Shown one piece after another: positions 57,541 through 64,000 of a stretch of 64,000 nt of DNA. Numbering within the stretch: the first letter of the stretch is position 1; each line of letters starts with the position of its first letter. The stretch lies in NCBI GenBank assembly GCA_026874595.1, contig CM049320.1:47628714-47692713 (forward strand). The letters run 5' to 3'. Under the pieces are notes generated by a model that did no database searches, was not told where the DNA came from, and was given only the letters and a program-made list of their open reading frames with translations. This stretch comes from Sipunculus nudus. Lineage: Eukaryota; Annelida; Sipuncula; Golfingiida; Sipunculidae. Both the position numbers and the translations under genes were made by a program.

Positions 57541-58148
57541 TGTCTGGTGAAAATGATGTAGATTCCTTAGATGACTCTGAAACAGAGTTTATGCCTGATA
57601 CTGTCAATGTCAGTTCTTTGTTTGATGAGGTTGAGGTAGTAGATTCTTCTCTTGACTCTGAAATGGAGTTATTTGAGCCATTCATACATGATGGTTTTGT
57701 ATCACTTTCAAGTGATTTTTCAGATTCTACCCCAATTAGAATTTTGAGGGACACTGGTTCAGGCCAAACTCTCATGTTAGCAAACACTTTGCCATTTTCA
57801 AATAGGTCCTTTACTGGTGCACATACACTTGTTAATGGTGTGTTTTCCGACATACACACTTCAGTTCCGCTTCACAGTATCCATTTAAAGTCAGATTTGA
57901 TTTCCTGGAATATTACTGTGGGCATAAGAACTACTTTACCCTTTAAGGGAATTCAGTTGATACTAGGCAACGATGTTGTAGGTGATAAAGTACAGCCTGT
58001 ACCAATAGTGACAGAAAAGCCGTCACTTGATCAGGACACTGATCTGGAAAGTCAGGAAATCCCTGGTTTGTATCCTTCATGTGCTGTAACTAGATTTATG
58101 GCCCAGAAAATTCACGTGAGGATAATGGTCGAGATGATAACACTCTAG
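57540..58148 (+). pseudogene. Protease region of the Gmr1-like element, inverted
   Basis: The plus-strand frame of 202 codons encodes an acidic leader and then IRILRDTGSGQTLMLA, with the aspartic-protease DTG triad. It continues with HLKSDLISWNITVGIRT and LILGNDVVGDKV, which matches the 'LLGND' flap region of Ty3/gypsy proteases. It ends in ALYPSCAVTR-like sequence, read here as GLYPSCAVTRFMA. A mature enzyme of this kind works as a dimer to cut Gag-Pol. The segment lies on the strand opposite to integrase and RT of the same element, so it was inverted. The upstream Gag is absent. The frame closes with a TAG after a likely shift. Confidence 0.88.
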
Positions 58149-58189
58149 TGTCCTAGTGACTTCTCTAATGACTCGCCCGTACAGGATGC

Positions 58190-58288
58190 ATCTTCTCAGG
58201 ACAACAATAGTTCAACCGATACGGATTAAACATAGAATGTAACAAGCGGTCAGGCAAGAGCGCTACAACATGAGTTACGCCCGTAACA
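58190..58288 (-). mobile_element. 5' LTR remnant of the Gmr1-like element
   Basis: About 100 bases match the U3 start of the LTR at 54737 (for example TTCAACC, ACGGATTAAACATAG, GATGTAACAAG-like blocks and the terminal GTAACA). The remaining 650 bases of the LTR are missing and replaced by the protease segment. The terminal base is followed at once by the ATAT duplication. Confidence 0.85.
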
Positions 58289-58490
58289 ATATCGAAGGAG
58301 TTTCATGAATATATCTCTGTGGAAACCTGAAATTAGGTCTCTGTTACCCATATTCTCCGCGCTATGTAGCTCAGAAGAACCCCTCAGAATAATTAAAAAT
58401 TTGATGTTAATTATATTTCAAGAACATCTTAAAAAACACTCTTTGTATTTTCAAATTCAGCTGAGCGTCATGGCCCATGGGCCACTTGTT

Positions 58491-58774
58491 CAGGGTCGAA
58501 GCCCCCCGCTCGCATCCAGTACTACCTAAAACCTCTAGTGTTGCTCCACTTGCACAGTAATTACTAGTACTTTCAATTTGTGTCAAATGAGTATTGTTAT
58601 ATATAAGCCCTTGAGGGCTGGGTTTCAATTATCTATGTTTATTGTATTCTGATATTGTATGTACAATTATAAACAAACCTCTTCTCTACTACCCGTCCTC
58701 CCTGAATTTCACTAAGTCTAATAATAATTAAATTTTCTTATGATTAGATTATATTATGTGATTATGATTAGGTT
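58491..58774. other. Unassigned DNA
   Basis: No gene or repeat recognised; the frame at 58407-58628 has no domain. Confidence 0.4.
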
Positions 58775-59200
58775 TGGGTCCTGGATAGTCGAGGGGTTCG
58801 ATCTCGGGCGTGGCTATGAGAGTGGGTTGTGGTTTTCTTCGGGTTTTCTTGTTTCCTCCACCTCAAGACACTATACAGAACGCCACCAACTGAGCGATGG
58901 AGAGTCCCTTAATAAGTTATAATAACTATTTGTACATTCCATGTAAAATAAATAAAGTTTTAATTTAAGTTTTTAATCTAAACTTATTTATTTTACATGG
59001 ATTGTACAAATAGTTATTATAACTTATCGCGGCACTCTCCATGGCTCAGATTGTGGCGTTCGGTAAACAGTAGAGGTGGAGGATATTGGGGAACCCGGAG
59101 AAAACCACTGGCCTTGGACGGGCAACTACAACCCACTCTCATAGGCACGCCGGGGATCGAACCCAAGTCGCCAGCGGAGAGCTCGACTGTCACACGAGAA
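58775..59200. mobile_element. Two SINE copies in head-to-head inverted order
   Basis: The left copy (58775-58958, plus) and right copy (58980-59200, minus) are versions of the SINE at 27336. Shared parts include TATGAGAGTGGGTTGT, a TTTTCTCCGGGTT-like tract, CCTCCACCTC, GAACGCCAC and an AT-rich tail. The right copy has a perfect B box (GGGTTCGATCCCC, 59152-59164 on the minus strand) with CGCAGCGAGATCGCC as a likely A box. The left copy is more diverged (GGGGTTCGATCTC). Their tails meet at 58958-58980, so the DNA is a large palindrome. The minus frame at 59017-59220 is SINE sequence. Confidence 0.82.
58911..59028. repeat. Near-perfect 48-bp inverted repeat
   Basis: AAGTTATAATAACTATTTGT with TACATTCCATGTAAAATAA on the left (58911-58958) pairs with the right arm (58980-59028) with about two mismatches. 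The loop is about 20 bases. The arms are the SINE 3' tails. Confidence 0.92.
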
Positions 59201-60667
59201 GGCGATCTCGCTGCGATCACTGAATTAGGGCAGATTGCCGCAGAGCGCAGTCAGAGTGGCCTTAAGTTTTCATGAGCTGCTTTGGAGCGAGATAGTGTCG
59301 CCTTGGGTCGTCATATGGTCACAATGAACGCCATGAGTGGCGACCAGTTTTGAACATGGACAAAAGTTCCGCTGGGGGGTCGCCGTGGATTAAAAGCGCA
59401 GTCTGATCGGAATTCGATCGCCATCAGTGTCCCAGCAGCGCAGTACCAGCTTAATGACAGCGCAAGTCGATCGCCAGTAAACATGGTAGCATCGGTCTAT
59501 CCGTTTCGCTCCTGCTGCCTCCTTTTGGCAACTGTTCGTGGAGCAGCATGATCTGTTGACCTTGCAGACAGGCCAGTTGTAGCATGTAATATCTGTCCAT
59601 GCTGTTACGGAACCTAATATAAACCGATCACGTATGCATGATGAACACAAATTTTGTAATGGAGATAAAAAATTCAGTTTTTGTAACACTAGGCAGCGCG
59701 AAATGTCTAGGGGAATGAATAAAGCAGTCAGTGGATTTTTGTTAACAAATAACTATAATTTATTCTTAAAACAACCCTAACATTACAATACACTCAATCA
59801 ATGCAATTATACAGTAAAACAGCGGTATAACAACAAATCAATACAATCACACAGTAAAATAAACAATGTGCACAGTACCTGGATACCACCACCGTCACAA
59901 CGATACGTTCTTTAAATGTATACTCTCCGAGAATGACAGTCCAGTGTAAAGCTCTTGTAACAATCCAGAAAATAAACTGAAGTCTAAAAAAGACCTGTCA
60001 CAAAATCCAGGAGAAAGTCTGAAGAAAATCTATAATTGCCTCGCTAATCGGATAAGGTCCCAGAAACTGACACACACGCTTCTGTGCCCGCTAGAATTTT
60101 CTCTGCTCTCTCTCTCTCTCTCTCTCTCTCTGCTCCAAAACACAGCCCCTTTATATACCTTTTCACCTCAAGCCGAGAAGCTTCTATTTCTCGAATATTC
60201 GTAGAATAATACATTATACACGGAAAGCACGCGTTACAGGAATCATCTAGAAAAAGTAACTAGGGTACTAGTCAACAATGGGGACCATGGCAACCACCGA
60301 CGGCCAGTCTGGAGCAGTGCAGTAGCATCTACCGTTGCGCGCAGTTCCGTCGTCTTGGTCGCAGACGGATCGGGGGCCGGTTGCTGCGGGATCATCAAGA
60401 TCGCAGCCCTGTCGTGGACCGAGCTCTTCTGTGGGTAGTAGGAACCTCATGTGGACGTAAGGATAACGCAGTTTGATCATAAACGACGGTGTAGCAGCGC
60501 CATACAACGTGGTAGAAACGGCATAAAACGGCCGATAATTGCAATTGTACACGTCGTGCAAGCCTATTGACATCAGCATAGCCGTCACATATGGACGGTT
60601 TTTTCCATGTTCATGGCGATCAACGCCGATCTGCTAGGTCGCCATGGTCGCCGTAAGGTCTCCTTCT
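59201..60667. other. Unassigned GC-richer region, perhaps a DNA transposon hosting an LTR
   Basis: CACACGAGAAGG at about 59193 is repeated inverted at about 60672, and GTCGCC-type hexamers are reiterated near both sides, hinting at inverted ends. The left match lies within the SINE head, so the hint is weak. Frames at 59390-59689 and 60268-60588 on the minus strand are cysteine-rich and have no recognised domain. The LTR at 59603-60255 lies inside. Confidence 0.3.
59603..60255 (-). mobile_element. Partial LTR, minus orientation (copy E)
   Basis: Begins TGTTACGGAACCTAATATAA as copies A and D do and follows them through TAGGCAGCGCGAAATGTCTA, the poly-adenylation region, a (CT)n run at about 60107-60131 and CCCCTTTATATACC (TATA box in sense). 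Similarity stops near 60255 at TCTAGAAAAA, so the U3 start of about 180 bases is missing. Confidence 0.85.
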
Positions 60668-61991
60668 CGTGTGATTGGGGCTTAAGCTTTGGTTGCTCAA
60701 TCTTATTTTAGAAAATCAGAAAAGTCAGATATTATTGACACATTAACACCTACATCATCCTGTATTAGTAATGTGACTCCTATGCAGAGTTGAAATGGAT
60801 GGTGCCACCTATAAATATTGGTCTGCAGCAGAAATGGAATGTTTAATGTCAGTATGGTGGTTCATTGTTATCATGTGCACAGATTGAAGCAGGACCTTAC
60901 GGTCACTTGTTAAATTCTTCACTGAATAAACCTGCCGGCGATTATCAAATTTGTATACGCAAGTATGAATATTAATTTATTATGTAATAAAAATTGTACA
61001 TAAAGGGAAAAAAATTCTTTTGGCATTGATTCCAATGTTTTGTGTAAAAAATCATTTTGATATCTTTATAAAAATGCGGTATATTTTAACAGTAACCTTT
61101 AATGCTATTGTTCTGAAGCCTTGTTCTATACTACAGATGAATAAATATCACAATTTGATGACCACAGCACGGATTCTTTATTGGTATCACGGACCCCAAC
61201 AGGCTGATTGGTTACGAAGGCAGTCGTATATTTTAGAAGAAGCGTAAATTTACATTTAAAAAGTTATTATCTGTGCACACATATTACTTAACATAAATAT
61301 CAGATGTCCAGAAATATTTGTACACTCTTGGCTATACTCGTGACATGAACGCACTGTTCCTACTCTTACAAGCTCATATATATCGGCCATCGATGAAAGT
61401 GGTACCATGACCTAGGTACACCTAGGTACCTAGGTGACCTAAATACACGTAACTGGGCTGTATGCTTATAATTGAAACCTCAGTTAAATGCACTAAGAAA
61501 AGCAGTGACGAAACCATTGTTGGCAAGTAGGTGCTTTGGTAAAATTCTGGTTTAAATAGGTGTGGGTTTTGCAAGGTACCTGAAGTATTTACTGATATTC
61601 CCAGTTGCCAAAATCCTCACTCCATTATCAGCTCGACTGCTGCTCGCGTGAAGTGGTCACGTGATCCAGGAAGCCGATATTCATGCGTTCAGTCTGAGAT
61701 TACAAAAGCCATCAGCATCAGGAACGATAAAAAAATCACTTACGCAATCAGCGTGCATAAAAACCTGTACAGCGACCAAGAGTGAAAATGCGTGTAACCT
61801 CATAAACACTCACTATTCCCTCAGAGATGGTTGGTATGCTTTCTTTTTTATAAACATTTAACAGTCTACAGCTGTTTCTCTGAGTTGCTTGGTTCATCTT
61901 CCAGTCCAACCAATGTGTTCATAGCTGCAGACATTTAACCGGAAACAGAACTGCTAAAAACGGTGACACGTGTACGTGTCTAAATATGTAC

Positions 61992-61993
<2 letters not shown>

Positions 61994-62040
<47 letters not shown>
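61994..62040. repeat. (GA)n microsatellite
   Basis: About 23 uninterrupted GA dinucleotides. Confidence 0.96.
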
Positions 62041-62043
<3 letters not shown>

Positions 62044-62586
62044 AATTGTACGAATGTGAAAATATATTCATCCATTATAAACTATGTATCTTCTTATATA
62101 TTTTAAGAATTACAGTATCAAGATGTACTCAAACACAATCGACCTCGCATATCCGCACAAAGAAAGCAAGTCTGAACTCTATATAAAAGAATGTAATGAA
62201 ACAAAACTAAAAGTAATTTAATTGGCTTATTTGCATTTTAAAAAATGACATCAAGATCAGTTGATCCACGGAGTCAATAGTGATACATCAACGGAGTATA
62301 TATAGATACTTCATATTATTCTTGTAGCAGGGAAATGTGTTTGAGTATACAATTTAATTCTTTAACGCTCTTTTAATATGTGATATAAGGAGTTGCCCTT
62401 GTACTCTAACAGGTATTGAATTTAATTTTAATTTCACATTAAATTTTAATAGGAGAGCACTTACAATGCAGGTTTATCTGGTTATCAACGTTGTGGCAGC
62501 TGCTAAAATGTGAAGGTCATGTCCTGTAAATGTTGTGAATGTCGTCAGCTCATATATATGTGGACACAGTTGCACAAGAATATGAC

Positions 62587-62662
62587 GAACGCCTGAACCG
62601 AACGCCTGAACCGAAGGCCTGAACCGAACGCCTGAACCGAAGGCCTGAACCGAACGCCTGAC
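62587..62662. repeat. 13-bp tandem repeat in 26-bp dimers
   Basis: About six copies of GAACGCCTGAACC alternate with GAAGGCCTGAACC, so the true period is 26 bases. Confidence 0.93.
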
Positions 62663-64000
62663 TTGGGATTCTAAAGTATCGTTAGGGGGCGGGTGAGTTA
62701 CTCTGTGCTGGGAGATATATAGGTGGAGTGGAGAACTGTAGGAGTATTGCTGTCCTGTTAACCCAGTGAAAGGGCGCACCGCTGGGTTGTGATGGGTTAT
62801 TAACTGAAATGAGATTTCAGTTATGGGTATCATTTTGAAAAGCGTAGCGAAAAGCGTAGCAAGGATAATTTAAGATATCTGCCTAAAAGAAGGACAATGT
62901 GAAGCGGAGTAGAAACAAATCTTATTGATAATAGATACAAATCATATCTAGACCGAATGTTAATGTTTTAGGAGTACTTTTATCAAAGAAATGGCTACAA
63001 CTTCTACTCCCTTTTGATTTTCTGTGGCCTGCCATGCGTTCCATGGTTTACCTTTTGTCACGTGACCGTGTCCGTGTCCGTGTTGATATGAGAAATAAAT
63101 GCCCGAGTGTTGAATGTCTCAAATAAATCAAAGTGAATATTTGTTCCATGCGCAGATTTAACAAACTTAAAGATTTATTCCTAAATTTATACAGGACATA
63201 TTGTAGCTACATATTTTCAGCAACTGTTAAACATTATTCATGAACTAAGATGTTTTAGGAATAGATTTATTAACAACAAAAATTATTTAAATATGTTGAT
63301 ACACCAAAGAGGTCAGGTCACTTGTGACCTTATCTTCAATATAAAATGCTGTTATATCATATATTTTATGACCAGGGCTGCTGGGACGGTTTTGCTAAAC
63401 ACTTAAAGTACCGAAAATTTACTTAAAGTACCAAACAGTTACCGCAAAAAAAACACCAAAAAGTGATGATAAAATAACAAACAGTTCCTGAAAAAGTAAC
63501 TCAAAGAAAAAAAATGCCGAAAAGATTAGACTGTCATTTAGTTCTGAAATTGTGTGCAATTATTCATTCTTCATAAAGATGATGAAATGTTACTGTTAAG
63601 GACTTAAATTTTGCTTAAAATCCTCTTTAAAAGTACAAAAAAAATTAATTGAAAAAAAACCAATAAAATAATAAACATTGTCTCAGATTTGTAAATGGTA
63701 AGCTGTTTGCAGTTTTATCACCATTCATAGAGATAAGATTCAAGACTGAATATGTTTTACACGTGCACACACAAAAAGTATTAAAATAGTTTCAAATATT
63801 TGCAAAGCATATGTAATTGCATTATCAAAATAAATACTGAAAAGTACCAAAATGTATCTGAAAAGACAAAACCAAAAGTACAGAAAAATTGTCTTATATT
63901 TTAACAAAGTTGGTTAATTGTGAGCAGTTTGTCACTCTTCATTTATCAAGGATGAGAATGGCTATAAAAGTCAATGAAAACTACTGGAAATTTATTGAAA

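Larger units (their letters stand above)
54737..58288 (-). mobile_element. Ty3/gypsy retrotransposon of Gmr1-like domain order, rearranged and defective
   Basis: The element is flanked by ATAT on both sides (54733-54736 and 58289-58292), and its removal rejoins a 340-bp repeat unit of the host element without a gap. In sense (minus) order it has a short LTR fragment, a protease-bearing segment in inverted orientation, the integrase C-terminal part, reverse transcriptase, RNase H, a polypurine tract and a complete LTR. Gag, the primer-binding site, the integrase zinc-binding and catalytic domains, and most of the 5' LTR are missing. Integrase before reverse transcriptase is characteristic of the Gmr1 group rather than ordinary Ty3/gypsy. 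Frameshifts and stops show that it cannot move by itself. Confidence 0.88.
52513..58490 (+). mobile_element. Helentron-like element(s) with 340-bp core repeats, split by an LTR retrotransposon
   Basis: The head at 52513 has the inverted repeat AGCTCAGCTGAC...GTCATCTGAGCT, then CTATAGCGATCACCC and GTCCGTCT runs. Core units of about 340 bp follow, marked by GACTGGTGGCGCCACCTG-like sequence at about 52857, 53198, 53534, 53873, 54272 and 54611. A second head at 53931 suggests two joined copies. The array stops at 54736 inside a unit and resumes at 58289. The tail (58460-58490) has CAGCTGAGCG, complementary to the head, then the hairpin GGCCCATGGGCC and ACTTGT. Head, core repeats and 3' hairpin match the plan of HINE/Pearl-type Helentron derivatives. 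The frames at 52812-53843 on both strands are array artefacts. Confidence 0.65.
60668..64000. other. AT-rich DNA, no gene supported
   Basis: A frame open from about 61541 to 61794 was examined and not accepted. Repeats of AAAGTACCGAAAA/AAGTACCAAA type are scattered between 63400 and 63880, and the sequence CAGGGCTGCTGGGACGG near 63374 may mark a transposon end. The minus frame at 62474-62833 passes through a 13-bp repeat and is not supported. Confidence 0.45.

Noticed and set aside
57488-57859. Minus-strand 123-codon frame opposite the protease
   Set aside because: It is a shadow of the plus-strand protease frame, which has the DTG and LGND motifs.
59193-60685. DNA transposon with CACACGAGAAGG ends
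   Set aside because: The left copy lies within the tRNA-like head of a SINE, similarity fades after about 25 bases and no target duplication was found.
61541-61794. Open stretch of about 84 codons ending in HKNLYSDQE
   Set aside because: It lacks a start, and no acceptor gives the phase needed to join the signal-peptide exon at 52297. It has no recognised domain, and an open run this long is expected by chance among six frames.

Overview
The window looks like nuclear DNA of an animal, most likely a mollusc and perhaps a bivalve. Most of it is non-coding and AT-rich. Coding signal comes as short exons with GT-AG-type borders. Long (TA)n and poly-C/G tracts are common. The transposons (hAT elements, tRNA-derived SINEs, Helentron-like elements with core tandem repeats, a Ty3/gypsy element) are of kinds common in marine invertebrates. 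Species was not determined. No bacterial operon, rRNA, tRNA or CRISPR array was seen.

Host genes are sparse. The best is a universal stress protein (USP) gene on the minus strand. Its first coding exon is at 28872-28959, an internal exon at 8197-8279 and the last exon, with the full G-2x-G-9x-G-S nucleotide-binding signature, at 7623-7817. The exon expected between the first two was not found. The roughly 20.6 kb interval between them is filled with repeats, including a 10 kb array of 68-bp units. A signal-peptide exon on the plus strand (52297-52351) probably begins a second, secreted or membrane-protein gene whose other exons are not visible.

Layout. 0-4 kb: AT-rich DNA with a recurring 15-bp motif, split by a hAT element with a perfect 8-bp target duplication. 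4-7.1 kb: a possible Harbinger remnant, a second hAT with a decayed transposase, and a solo LTR. 7.5-8.3 kb: USP 3' exons. 8.6-9.4 kb: solo LTR with a 4-bp duplication. 10.35-20.29 kb: the 68-bp satellite. 20.3-21.8 kb: Helentron-like element. 22-22.8 kb: LTR. 27.3-28.4 kb: a SINE whose inner part has expanded into a 60-bp satellite. 28.9 kb: USP exon 1. 29.5-30.3 kb: 47-bp array. 34.2-35.0 kb: 15-bp array. 36.6-40.3 kb: 49-bp satellite. 41.6-42.8 kb: 40-bp and 36-bp arrays. 44.1-48.1 kb: two hAT elements. 48.4-49.4 kb: 51-bp array. 52.5-58.5 kb: a Helentron-like element split by a rearranged Ty3/gypsy retrotransposon with integrase ahead of reverse transcriptase. 58.8-59.2 kb: an inverted SINE pair. 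59.6-60.3 kb: another LTR. The rest is unassigned.

Five sequences of the same LTR family lie in the window (four lone copies and the element at 54.7 kb), and three hAT or LTR insertions can be dated relative to their hosts by nesting. Almost all long open frames lie in tandem arrays whose period is a multiple of three and are not genes.
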